A DNA stretch of 63,116 nt from the IMG/VR virus record IMGVR_UViG_3300004369_000014, positions 1-63,116 of that record; one strand, written 5' to 3'. The translations under genes and the position numbers were made by a program. Below are positions 14,928 through 22,060 of this stretch, in pieces (positions within the stretch are counted from its first letter, which is position 1; every line of letters starts with the position of its first letter). This DNA is from a virus. Under the pieces are notes generated by a model. It searched no databases and was not told the origin of the DNA. It saw only the letters and a program-made list of their open reading frames with translations.

Positions 14928-15446
14928 TCACTCAGACTTCGTCTCCGGGCTTGACTTCTTAGGCTTGACTTGCTTCTTTTTAGAAGTCTCGTTCTTTTTT
15001 CTACTAGCGTGATACGCGGTCACGGCATTCGCGCTAGTTCTGCTTCTCCACACGAAGTTGCACTCTTCACAGCGGACGAGTTTCATTGTAGTCCACCGTC
15101 CGCCCTCTGGTGACGGTGCGACGACAACGTGAAGCTTTATCGGACGAGCGCTGCAATACGGACAGTTCGGAAATCTGTTTCTTCTGATTTCTTTGCCTTC
15201 GTGCGATACAGATAGAGCTCTTCTGATTTCCGCTTCGTCCTTACCGCCCCAGACTCCCCATATTTCTTTGTTCTCCAACGCGTGTTTCAGGCACTCTTTC
15301 CTCACGGGGCAGACGAAACATAGATTCTTTGCGTCGTATCTTTCTCTCGGCACGTTAGAGAAAAAGTACTTAGACATCCACTTGTTCTTTGGCTTACTGC
15401 ATTCGGCATCATCGGTCCACTCGAAGTCGCCTATGCCTTTTGACAT
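14928..15446 (-). CDS. WhiB-family regulator with a C-terminal zinc ribbon
   Basis: 172 residues. Residues 10-75 are WhiB-like: C16, then C43-x2-C46-x5-C52 (the four Fe-S ligands), and GVWGG at 64-68. WhiB proteins carry a [4Fe-4S] cluster and bind the sigma-A subunit of RNA polymerase in actinobacteria; phage copies can repress host transcription. Unlike the usual 80-100-residue forms, a second module follows: C95-x2-C98 and C126-x2-C129, a zinc ribbon, and a Lys-rich tail. That extension could add DNA binding. WhiB is the best host marker in this window. It overlaps the upstream gene by 16 bases. Confidence 0.9.
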   Translation of the reverse strand: MSKGIGDFEWTDDAECSKPKNKWMSKYFFSNVPRERYDAKNLCFVCPVRKECLKHALENKEIWGVWGGKDEAEIRRALSVSHEGKEIRRNRFPNCPYCSARPIKLHVVVAPSPEGGRWTTMKLVRCEECNFVWRSRTSANAVTAYHASRKKNETSKKKQVKPKKSSPETKSE

Positions 15447-15781
15447 TCAAGTTCCACCCACGTTATTTTCACTATTTGGTCTACTATGTCTCCGTCTCTA
15501 GTTTCGCCAAACTCGTCACAGGTGCAAAGATCAAACGACCCGTCCACCGTCCCCGCGTATCCGTAGGTGATGTGAGCAACTTCTGAATATCTGTAGCCTT
15601 CACCGAGAGAAACAGCAATGCCTTCTCTCTGCAGTGCCGACGCTATTGATCTTTTAACAAGATCGTTGTCAAGATCTACATGATCGTTGGTGTAGAAAAC
15701 AACGTCAGATCTGTCAAACTGACCATAGTCCTCTCCGGTCCATTCTGACCAGAGAGATTCGCCCACACGTGAGTCTTTCAT
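15431..15781 (-). CDS. Hypothetical protein upstream of WhiB
   Basis: 116 residues, not recognised. Acidic, with AHITYGYAGTVDGSFDLCTCDEFG in the second half; the CTC pair could be metal-binding but no full motif is present. No Shine-Dalgarno lies before the ATG and a TACAAT element is only 11 bases upstream, which would give a nearly leaderless mRNA. It overlaps and presumably is co-expressed with WhiB. Confidence 0.6.
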   Translation of the reverse strand: MKDSRVGESLWSEWTGEDYGQFDRSDVVFYTNDHVDLDNDLVKRSIASALQREGIAVSLGEGYRYSEVAHITYGYAGTVDGSFDLCTCDEFGETRDGDIVDQIVKITWVELECQKA

Positions 15782-15791
15782 ATCACGTTTA

Positions 15792-15797
15792 ATTGTA
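15792..15797 (-). promoter_or_regulatory. Candidate -10 element for the WhiB gene pair
   Basis: TACAAT on the - strand, five of six matches to TATAAT, with a start near 15785, four bases before the ATG at 15781. No -35 of note. The closeness would make a leaderless transcript, a form common in actinobacteria. The 97-base gap 15782-15878 contains nothing else I can name. Confidence 0.35.
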
Positions 15798-15878
15798 TCT
15801 TATGACCCTAGTCTCTCAGGACTATTGTCACCACTAATCAGCAGTCTTGAGCGTCTTAGATGACAGCTCAGACGTGAA

Positions 15879-16391
15879 TCAAGAGGCTAAAACATATCCG
15901 TCGTTGTGCGGCCACAGGTACTCGTACGTTTCTGGTCTGACTCCAGAGTCTTCTTGCCAGTTGAACTGCGAGTACCACTCGTAGTTCTTGCACAGCAGGG
16001 CAGTACGATGAGTCGAGCACAGCGCAGAAAAGTATTCAGTGTCTATCATCCACGGAGGCAGAACGTACTCGCTTGAGATCCTGCCTAGCTCTACAGCTTT
16101 GTCATACGTAGCAAGAGTCTTCTCGAGCAGTGTTGATCTGTAGCCGCGCGATAGCCACTCGAAGTACGTAGAAAGAGTGTAAGAAACAAATACAGTTTCG
16201 TACCCTCTCCACATCTTGACTACAGGGTGGTTTGACCAGCCTTTAGGGTCACGGTCGTTACCGTCTGGGTCTAACCGTGTGATCGTCAAAAGACACTGCC
16301 AGGCCTCGAGTGTCTGCTTATGCAGACGCTTGTTGTCTAGAACAGCGGCCGTAGCCTCGAATGAGTCAGTTGAAATAAGAAATGATTGCAT
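15879..16391 (-). CDS. MSMEG_6728 / pyrimidine-dimer-glycosylase-like protein
   Basis: 170 residues from ATG 16391, which has GGAGAGACA before it; the open frame reaches 16517 but that would run into the methyltransferase gene. MQSFLISTDSFEATAAVLDNKRLHKQ, NHPVVKMWRGYE, FEWLSRGY and PPWM are the hallmarks of the MSMEG_6728-type family, often annotated as pyrimidine dimer DNA glycosylase/endonuclease V. In T4 the enzyme DenV repairs UV dimers; for this family that activity is by annotation rather than demonstrated, as far as I know. Trp-rich and found often in actinobacteria and their phages. Confidence 0.6.
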   Translation of the reverse strand: MQSFLISTDSFEATAAVLDNKRLHKQTLEAWQCLLTITRLDPDGNDRDPKGWSNHPVVKMWRGYETVFVSYTLSTYFEWLSRGYRSTLLEKTLATYDKAVELGRISSEYVLPPWMIDTEYFSALCSTHRTALLCKNYEWYSQFNWQEDSGVRPETYEYLWPHNDGYVLAS

Positions 16392-16415
16392 TGTCTCTCC
16401 GTCGTTTGTTTGTAC

Positions 16416-16421
16416 AATATA
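16416..16421 (-). promoter_or_regulatory. Extended -10 promoter upstream of the MSMEG_6728-like gene
   Basis: TGTTATATT on the - strand: TATATT with a TGn extension. The predicted start near 16409 leaves an 18-base leader that contains the GGAGAG ribosome site of the gene starting at 16391. It lies in the 49-base gap after the methyltransferase stop. Confidence 0.5.
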
Positions 16422-16440
16422 ACATACGGAGATTAGAGAA

Positions 16441-17682
16441 TCATTTCTGATAGAAGTTCTTCTTGACGAAGTTCCGGCTAAAGCCCTTGTCAGTGTCGAG
16501 AAGGTACTCGCGGTCACCGATCAGTTCACCGCTCGGTCCGCTTGGTTGGCCACTGAGTGCCGCTCTCGCGGACTCTCCGATCCAGTTAGCGGCTTGTACC
16601 GCCACTGCTTTGCCCCACGTCGACCCTAGGGCAGAATAGCCCTTGACACTAGCGAACTCCCAGTCGTCTGGTAGACCTTGAATTCTTGCTGCCTCACGAT
16701 GGGTAATTCGTCTTGGCTGCGTCGGATGCACAACGTGTTCGAGAGCGCTACCTGTGAGAACGTGGCAATGAGAATTTGCGTCCCAGCGGGCTGGAAGAGA
16801 AAATCCCATGTAGAAGTCGTTCTCACGGATCTTCTCTTCTTTGTTGCTCCACGACTGAGGGAACTTGTCTCCGTTTTTTTCTACGGCAAGTTTTAGTGCC
16901 TCGTTGAGAGGCATCATCTGTTCCCAGCCTTCGTTACCGATGATGTCAAAGATTTCTTTGATTCTCTGCGACTCAAGATTATCTTTGTTCACGTGGCCAT
17001 CAACCAGTCCGCTTTGATTTCTTAGATGAGAAACGAACTTCGTCCCTTCGGAGCAGTACGGCTGCTTGTCCCACGTAATCTCAAGACGCTCGAGGTCACC
17101 GATCACATCCATCATCGTAGGCAGCTCTGCTGGGGTCTCGACGTGCGCGCCGAATGGCATACCTTGCTCTACAGCTACCCAGAAGTATCTCATTCGATAT
17201 GAGAATCCACCGACCTGGAGATTGTTGTGCTTGACGTGATACAGGTCGTACTTCTTTCCAGATAGCTCTTCTACCATGTCTCGGTACTGAACCATCACGT
17301 TGCGCCCCTGCGTGTACGCCTGCTGCACGCATTCGAAGATAATCATCTTCGGTTGAATCTTAGCAGCGTACTTCATAAACGCTCGTGTGTGCTCGTGCGC
17401 CTTAGCGTCTGGCCCTCTGTTAGCAGGGCCTGACCACAGCGACCAGCCAGAACACGGCGGGCAGCCAAGAACTACGTCAGCTTCTTGAGTAGGCCAGTCT
17501 TCGGGGTCGTCGGAGAAATAAGACGCCCAGTTGTCACCGAGGTGCTTTCTGTTTGCTTGAGCCACCGGATTACCGAAGTCCAGCGTGCCTGTCCGTAGTG
17601 ACATGTCAAACCCGGAGTTTACAAATCCAAGACTCATAAATCCAGCCAAGCCGTTGCAGTCGATAAAGTTTAGATCACTCAT
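16441..17682 (-). CDS. C5-cytosine DNA methyltransferase
   Basis: 413 residues. GCPPCSGWS carries the catalytic C77 (motif IV), FECVQ (E117) is motif VI in place of the usual ENV, YRMRYFWVAV is motif VIII, RRITHREAARIQGLPDDW is motif IX, and GKAVAVQAANWIG is motif X. SAM-binding motif I is the N-terminal CNGLAGFMSLGF. About 150 residues between VIII and IX hold the target recognition domain. It methylates a specific cytosine sequence, protecting phage DNA from restriction or marking it. With an hmC pathway in the same genome its target might be remaining cytosine. The start overlaps the upstream stop (TAATG). Confidence 0.9.
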   Translation of the reverse strand: MSDLNFIDCNGLAGFMSLGFVNSGFDMSLRTGTLDFGNPVAQANRKHLGDNWASYFSDDPEDWPTQEADVVLGCPPCSGWSLWSGPANRGPDAKAHEHTRAFMKYAAKIQPKMIIFECVQQAYTQGRNVMVQYRDMVEELSGKKYDLYHVKHNNLQVGGFSYRMRYFWVAVEQGMPFGAHVETPAELPTMMDVIGDLERLEITWDKQPYCSEGTKFVSHLRNQSGLVDGHVNKDNLESQRIKEIFDIIGNEGWEQMMPLNEALKLAVEKNGDKFPQSWSNKEEKIRENDFYMGFSLPARWDANSHCHVLTGSALEHVVHPTQPRRITHREAARIQGLPDDWEFASVKGYSALGSTWGKAVAVQAANWIGESARAALSGQPSGPSGELIGDREYLLDTDKGFSRNFVKKNFYQK

Positions 17683-17993
17683 TAGCCCTCCGAGTTCTTG
17701 TCATCAGAAATACCGACTTCATAGCCGCACGCGGCGTAACCCGCGATGTCTGTCCACGTGTCTGCTTGAAATCCGTAGTTTGACGCGTGGCGAGCAAGTT
17801 TTACGGCAATCATTGCCATTGCGACTTCTTCTCTTGTAAACTTTCTGCCAAAGATCACGCTCCACATCTGCGCGATTCTTCCGAAGTTTTCTTCAGGCCC
17901 ACCGTACTGTTTGTCTCGTTGGCCGGAGATGATCTTTGCAGCTTCAATAAGCATCTTCTCGCGGTCACTGACTTCTTTCTTAAGGCCGCTCAT
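17682..17993 (-). CDS. DUF6378-like protein
   Basis: 103 residues from ATG 17993, which overlaps the upstream stop (ATGA). AKIISGQRDKQYGGPEENFGRIAQMW, then REEVAMAMIAVKLARHA and DTWTDIAGYAACGYEV, is the pattern of the DUF6378 family, common in phages and without assigned activity. Soluble, helical, with acidic residues in a pattern reminiscent of all-alpha NTP pyrophosphohydrolases, but without a full motif. Co-transcribed with the neighbouring small genes. Confidence 0.7.
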   Translation of the reverse strand: MSGLKKEVSDREKMLIEAAKIISGQRDKQYGGPEENFGRIAQMWSVIFGRKFTREEVAMAMIAVKLARHASNYGFQADTWTDIAGYAACGYEVGISDDKNSEG

Positions 17994-18187
17994 GAGTCTC
18001 GTTTGACGCGTATCGTGCATCTTCCGACGTAATAGTCTCGATCTTTAGCGCGTTCTATGACTACCTCAGAATCAGGGGGTAGCAGCGGGCTAGAGCTCTC
18101 AGACACGACACCCCACTCGTACGTTAGCTGCTCTAGAACTTCAGACAGTGTATGCCCAGAAGTTTCTAAATTGACTAGGATTCGCAT
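17990..18187 (-). CDS. Hypothetical small protein
   Basis: 65 residues from ATG 18187, which overlaps the upstream stop (TAATG). MRILVNLETSGHTLSEVLEQL then a beta-rich segment SEVVIERAKDRDYYVGRCTIRVKR. Not recognised; no motif. Both ends overlap neighbours, which supports coding. Confidence 0.6.
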   Translation of the reverse strand: MRILVNLETSGHTLSEVLEQLTYEWGVVSESSSPLLPPDSEVVIERAKDRDYYVGRCTIRVKRDS

Positions 18188-18399
18188 TATTCGTACACTT
18201 CCCACTCGCTTAGATCTTCGAATTCAGCCAAGTAGCCGTAGCCTAGGACTGGTTTCTCTGGCCCTCCAGCGACAAACACTCTACTATTTGATTCGTCACT
18301 GCACGAGCAGTCCATACGATCTCCAGAACTAAAAGATTGGACAGTGTCTCCGCAAGTGAGACACTTGACTTTGTGAGTGATCTGTCTTTCTGTGCTCAT
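18187..18399 (-). CDS. Small zinc-finger-like protein
   Basis: 70 residues. KCLTCGDTVQS, then DRMDCSC, gives a C-x2-C...C-x-C set that should bind one zinc; the sequence resembles the small DUF7695-like proteins (KCxxCGDxxxS...CxC...VxGG). The C-terminal half is acidic and aromatic. Function unknown; small zinc proteins of this kind are common in phage early regions. Confidence 0.6.
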   Translation of the reverse strand: MSTERQITHKVKCLTCGDTVQSFSSGDRMDCSCSDESNSRVFVAGGPEKPVLGYGYLAEFEDLSEWEVYE

Positions 18400-18412
18400 T
18401 TTCGTCTGTTTG

Positions 18413-18643
18413 TTAGATTCTTTTTTCTAACTTATACGGAGGGTGACGAGCTTCGTGTATTTCTGGAGTGATTTCATCGATAGTTTTCACGTAGACATCT
18501 CCTGAAATGACGCGCAGAACTTCTACCATTCTTCCGTTATGCAGCGTCCCCGCGTCTGTTGCGTACGCGTTTCTTTTCACGCGTAGAACCTGTCCCGGCT
18601 CTATAGCAGAAGGATCAACGTCTACCCAAGTTTCACTCGCCAT
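18413..18643 (-). CDS. Hypothetical small protein, SH3-like
   Basis: 76 residues from ATG 18643; the longer frame to 18859 is out of the question since it would cover the dUTPase gene. ETWVDVDPSAIEPGQVLRVKRNAY, then HNGRMVEVLRVISGDVYVKT, suggests a small beta-barrel (SH3/KOW-like) that might bind nucleic acid. No family named. Overlaps the upstream gene by 11 bases. Confidence 0.55.
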   Translation of the reverse strand: MASETWVDVDPSAIEPGQVLRVKRNAYATDAGTLHNGRMVEVLRVISGDVYVKTIDEITPEIHEARHPPYKLEKRI

Positions 18644-19121
18644 TGGCCAATTTTTCGATTGCCGGCGGGCATGAAACTTCTGGGCAAGAAGAAACGTCGT
18701 AATCGTCAAGAGCCCTAAAACACTTCTTGCACTTGACTCCGTCGTCAAGAACCCTGTAGCCCTTGCGCTGTCTTTCTGCGTTGACCTGCATTTTCTTGAG
18801 ATATTCTTCGTCAAGCTCCGCGTCTGTTGCGCCAGCGGCGCACAGGATGTTCGCGACAAAGTGAAGAACGTCTACACACTCCTTGACGATTTCTTTTCTA
18901 TCAGCGTACGGATTGTCGTGCTGCCAAGGCTTCCACGAGATCGCCTTACGAACCTCGGCGAGTTCATCATCGATAGCAAGCATGTTCCACCGAAGGTACT
19001 CGATGAGTTGAGTAAGATCTTCGGGCGCGTCGCTATGAAACACAGAATAGTCTGCGCCGTAGACATCGCGCTGAAGTTGAGACGTTTTCTCAAGCCAAGA
19101 GTTAAACAGATACGTTGTCAT
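18633..19121 (-). CDS. All-alpha dUTPase/dCTPase (T4 gp56-like)
   Basis: 162 residues from ATG 19121 (an in-frame TTG at 19136 is the alternative). The all-alpha NTP-pyrophosphohydrolase residues are E53 and E56 (DDELAEV), WKPW (63-66), E81 and D84 and H87 (KECVDVLHF), and the end NAERQRKGY. WKPW, the ExxD-x-x-HF helix and the N--RQ-RGY ending are shared with T4 gp56, which hydrolyses dCTP and dUTP to supply dCMP and keep cytosine out of DNA. A zinc-ribbon-like tail (C131, C134 and two further Cys) is added. Specificity for dCTP versus dUTP cannot be read from sequence. It fits an hmC pathway. Confidence 0.8.
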   Translation of the reverse strand: MTTYLFNSWLEKTSQLQRDVYGADYSVFHSDAPEDLTQLIEYLRWNMLAIDDELAEVRKAISWKPWQHDNPYADRKEIVKECVDVLHFVANILCAAGATDAELDEEYLKKMQVNAERQRKGYRVLDDGVKCKKCFRALDDYDVSSCPEVSCPPAIEKLANGE

Positions 19122-20145
19122 GTGAGTCCAATCCAATCGTTTGTAGTAGATGCCATATTGCGTTTTCTGGGTCTTTTATAGAAGACAGATAAGCAGACCG
19201 TTGCGCCTCAGCGAGATCGCGTCTTTCATCAACAGACATGTGTTCGACGGTCGCCGGTATCGCTGCCCACGCGTCCCCGAGCGCTAATGAATAGCGCCAT
19301 TCAGTGCATATAGGGAGTTGATGCTGCATCGCCTGAGAGTATCTACGCGACCACCAAGGAGCTCCAGATGGTCCTGGAGAAATAATAGCGCCGATGCACG
19401 AGCGCATGACCATGTCCGCGTCTACGTCTGACGACCCTTTGTTTTGCTTCATCAAAACGTAGTCGTTCTTCATCGTGCTCGACACAGACTTGAACCACTT
19501 AGTCTTATCGTTGTCGACGCACCACGATGAGCGAGAAAGGCTACTTGACGTAGCACGAGGCTCACGTAACCTAAACGCATCAAGATTCACGCCTCTGAGA
19601 TTACCTCTTGCCATCCCGAACAGCAGATTTTCAACCTCTTGCGTTTCCACGAATGGCGTGCTTGGGTACAAGGTCACAGTGTACCACTCGTACAGAAGAA
19701 ATTCAACTGCCTTCTCTACTTTAGCAAGAGCTTTTTTGTCTTCAAAGATTCTTGAGCGCTCTTTTCTCGCCGAGTACAGGGGCTTAAACAGAGAAAGAAA
19801 AGATTTGTCTACAGCCGTTAGATTTCTTCTAACTGAGCTGGGATCTGTAGTGTCTATAGCTAGAACTAAGCGACTCGGATCCGTGTTGATCAGCGTAGAG
19901 ATCACACTTAACGCTCCGTAAGCGTAATTAGCAGTCAAACTAAGAATAGGAGAAACTCCAACAATTACCTTATCAAAGGCAGTCAGATGCTCGTACCCCA
20001 TGTCTGCACTCGGGGCGCCTATGGTGACATCAACACCAGCATCACTAAGCACTGAGTGAATTTCTCCGCTAAACGAAGCAGATCTTTGTATCAAGTTAGG
20101 CGAGCACTGCGGCGCTGTCATGCCAGTGATGAAGACTGACGCCAT
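19102..20145 (-). CDS. GT-B-like protein, paralogue 2 (candidate base glycosyltransferase)
   Basis: 347 residues. It is a paralogue of the upstream gene: VFITGMTAPQ at its start aligns with ILMTGFTALQ there, and PWWSRRYSQAM (about 258-268) followed by LGDAW aligns with GWWRSRFMYAA followed by LGDAY. Fold looks like a GT-B glycosyltransferase (two Rossmann-like halves, a late WW-x-R signature). No named family; T4 alpha- and beta-glucosyltransferases are the functional analogues I would compare. The homology sets the start at ATG 20145, a 28-base overlap with the upstream gene. Glucosylation of hmC is inference from context. Confidence 0.55.
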   Translation of the reverse strand: MASVFITGMTAPQCSPNLIQRSASFSGEIHSVLSDAGVDVTIGAPSADMGYEHLTAFDKVIVGVSPILSLTANYAYGALSVISTLINTDPSRLVLAIDTTDPSSVRRNLTAVDKSFLSLFKPLYSARKERSRIFEDKKALAKVEKAVEFLLYEWYTVTLYPSTPFVETQEVENLLFGMARGNLRGVNLDAFRLREPRATSSSLSRSSWCVDNDKTKWFKSVSSTMKNDYVLMKQNKGSSDVDADMVMRSCIGAIISPGPSGAPWWSRRYSQAMQHQLPICTEWRYSLALGDAWAAIPATVEHMSVDERRDLAEAQRSAYLSSIKDPENAIWHLLQTIGLDSHDNVSV

Positions 20146-21353
20146 TCGTGCCCCCCATTTTTTGACAGTTTGTAACCTTTGTCTTCTGCAACAGCTCGGT
20201 TGATTATTTTGTTTACGTGCGAAACAAAAGAATCGTACGATGGCATATGAGCACGAAGCGTGTCTGCCTGCGCTGTTGCTGCCTGCTCGAGCTCAGAGTC
20301 GGACATCGACTCGACCTGCTTGATTGTAAGCTTGTACGCGTCACCAAGAGGCGCGCCTTCTCCCTTATCTGTAACCAAGATCGAACGGACTCGCGCTGCG
20401 TACATGAAGCGGCTTCTCCACCAACCGCTGCCTGCGTGCGGGTACGGAGGCGAAAGAATTCCCCAGTAGTTGTTGTAAAACGCTAGAACGTCTTCTTCGC
20501 TATCAAGCCGTTGACCGCCAAATTTCTTAATTAGCTTACGACTGCCAACAATTTCTACAGGCCACTCAGGATTCTTTTTCTCAAGCCACGTGTCGTGAGG
20601 CATAAGAGCGCCAAGAACCCATGCACGACTCTTCTGTTCTGCGGGCAGCGGCTCGCATGAGTTTAGGATGTCGTAGATTGTAGCGCTTGGATCGAGTGCT
20701 TCTATTCCTGCCATTTCCTTAGGCATTCTCTTTCGAACAAGAGATCTGTCGCCGAAGCTGTACATAGGGCATACTGGCACAAGGCCTCTTTCCCATCTGT
20801 CAGCAAGAAGCGCTCTACCGGACTCGACGAGCTGTCCTTCATATTCTCTAACATTGTCGTCATTGTCGTTAAAGAAGTATCTGCCAATGCCGCACTTCTT
20901 CTCCGCCTCGGGATTTGCCTTGACTATGCGATCGAGCGCTGCCTTTGCGTCTTCGTATGAGTAGTACGTCGCGTCTTCGCTACCACGCAGGGCAGAACCA
21001 GAGAGAAGATACTTGTAGAGTATCTCTGGGTGACGAACAAGTGAACGACATGCGTTGAATACCGAGGCAAACTGCCAATCGTCAAAAAATCCAACAGCGG
21101 GAAGACCGGAGCTCAGCGTATATAGTGCGCCCATAGCACCTTGACGGCCGTTCAAGGAGTTCAACGGACCTAGATTTACCCACGCCGCGTCGTAAGACGA
21201 AAGATCTTCGCCTGGAGTAACTCGTCTCCAGTCTACAGAGTGGCCACTCTCCTCGAGAGCTTTTACGATCGAGGCAGGTACGTCTATCTTTTTGATAGTG
21301 CGATGCTCTGTATTGATCTGCAGAGCAGTAAAGCCTGTCATAAGTATTTTCAT
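20118..21353 (-). CDS. GT-B-like protein, paralogue 1 (candidate base glycosyltransferase)
   Basis: 411 residues. KILMTGFTALQINT, a helix, SYDAAWVNLGPLNSLN and LPAVGFFDDWQF form an N-terminal Rossmann half like that of T4 beta-glucosyltransferase in topology; WPVEIVGSRKLIKKFG and SGWWRSRFMYAARVRSILVTD (about 305-325) form the second half. AAGGAAG precedes the ATG. Paralogous to its downstream partner, and both lie 1.4-4.9 kb from the C5-methyltransferase. Two enzymes could attach sugars in different linkages or build a disaccharide, as in T-even phages. This role is inferred. It could instead glycosylate a protein. Confidence 0.55.
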   Translation of the reverse strand: MKILMTGFTALQINTEHRTIKKIDVPASIVKALEESGHSVDWRRVTPGEDLSSYDAAWVNLGPLNSLNGRQGAMGALYTLSSGLPAVGFFDDWQFASVFNACRSLVRHPEILYKYLLSGSALRGSEDATYYSYEDAKAALDRIVKANPEAEKKCGIGRYFFNDNDDNVREYEGQLVESGRALLADRWERGLVPVCPMYSFGDRSLVRKRMPKEMAGIEALDPSATIYDILNSCEPLPAEQKSRAWVLGALMPHDTWLEKKNPEWPVEIVGSRKLIKKFGGQRLDSEEDVLAFYNNYWGILSPPYPHAGSGWWRSRFMYAARVRSILVTDKGEGAPLGDAYKLTIKQVESMSDSELEQAATAQADTLRAHMPSYDSFVSHVNKIINRAVAEDKGYKLSKNGGHEWRQSSSLA

Positions 21354-21371
21354 TGACTTCCTTTCGACTAT

Positions 21372-21410
21372 GCAAGATGGCCGCCTGCGCTAGGCAGGCG
21401 ACCATGTTGC
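21372..21410 (-). terminator. Long hairpin after the SSB gene
   Basis: GCAA-g-ATGG-c-CGCCTGC, loop GCTAG, GCAGGCG-a-CCAT-g-TTGC: a 15-pair stem with three single mismatches, 14 bases after the SSB stop on the - strand. There is no U-run, so it may stop transcription poorly and instead protect the 3' end of the SSB message. Just downstream is the AAGGAAG ribosome site of the next gene. Confidence 0.65.
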
Positions 21411-21423
21411 GACTGTCAGTTGA

Positions 21424-22020
21424 TCAGAACGGCGCTGCCGGCGGCGTCGATGCGTCCTGAGCGGGAGCAACCTGTGCTTCAACAGGCGCCGGTGCCGGAG
21501 CAGGCGCGGGAGCAGCAGCTTCTGCTACTGGAGCCGGTGCCGGTGCCGGGGCAGGGGCTGGAGCGGGAGCCGGAGCAGCTGCAACAGCAGGAGCGGGCGA
21601 CGCAGCGGCAGCAGGCGCGACCGCATAGTACGCCTTGATCTCGTTCTTCTTTTGTCCCTGCCAAGTACGCGAGCCGACCTGTGCGCGGAAGCTACGACCC
21701 TTGAGAGTCTGCTCAATCTGAGCGTTGCTCGGGTTAGTCGAGAAGTAGTCTCTGTTCAGGCCGAGGGCATTCATCTTGCGGAAGAAGATACCGAGCGCAG
21801 ACGGATTGTCTGTCGAAACAACGAGGTTGTCCCAGACAAGTCGTTTTGCGTGCGCGCCGGACTGAACCTGCGCCTTGACGGCGAACATCGTCTTTCCAGT
21901 CTGCGTGACCTTAGCCTGTGCTTCTACGATCGTCAGATCGTAGTCGCCGTCCGGAAGCGGGTCGTAGTTTCCTACGTCACCTGCGTCCTTGATGAGATCT
22001 CCCCAATTAAGTGAGCTCAT
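21424..22020 (-). CDS. Single-stranded DNA-binding protein (phage type) with Ala/Pro tail
   Basis: 198 residues. Residues 1-130 (LPDGDYDLTIVEAQAKVTQTGKTMFAVKAQV, LVWDNLVVSTDNPSALGIFFRKMNALGL, LKGRSFRAQVGSRTWQGQKKNEIKAYY) form a compact OB-fold SSB of the type found in actinophages next to Sak4 and RecB-like genes. The rest is a low-complexity Ala/Pro tract of about 65 residues ending TPPAAPF. The terminal Pro-Phe recalls the IPF end of bacterial SSB but lacks the Asp run. GGAGACATATC precedes the ATG. Binds ssDNA in replication and recombination. A strong hairpin follows the gene. Confidence 0.8.
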   Translation of the reverse strand: MSSLNWGDLIKDAGDVGNYDPLPDGDYDLTIVEAQAKVTQTGKTMFAVKAQVQSGAHAKRLVWDNLVVSTDNPSALGIFFRKMNALGLNRDYFSTNPSNAQIEQTLKGRSFRAQVGSRTWQGQKKNEIKAYYAVAPAAAASPAPAVAAAPAPAPAPAPAPAPAPVAEAAAPAPAPAPAPVEAQVAPAQDASTPPAAPF

Positions 22021-22060
22021 GATATGTCTCCTTTGTGTAGTTGATTACTTACTAACATGG

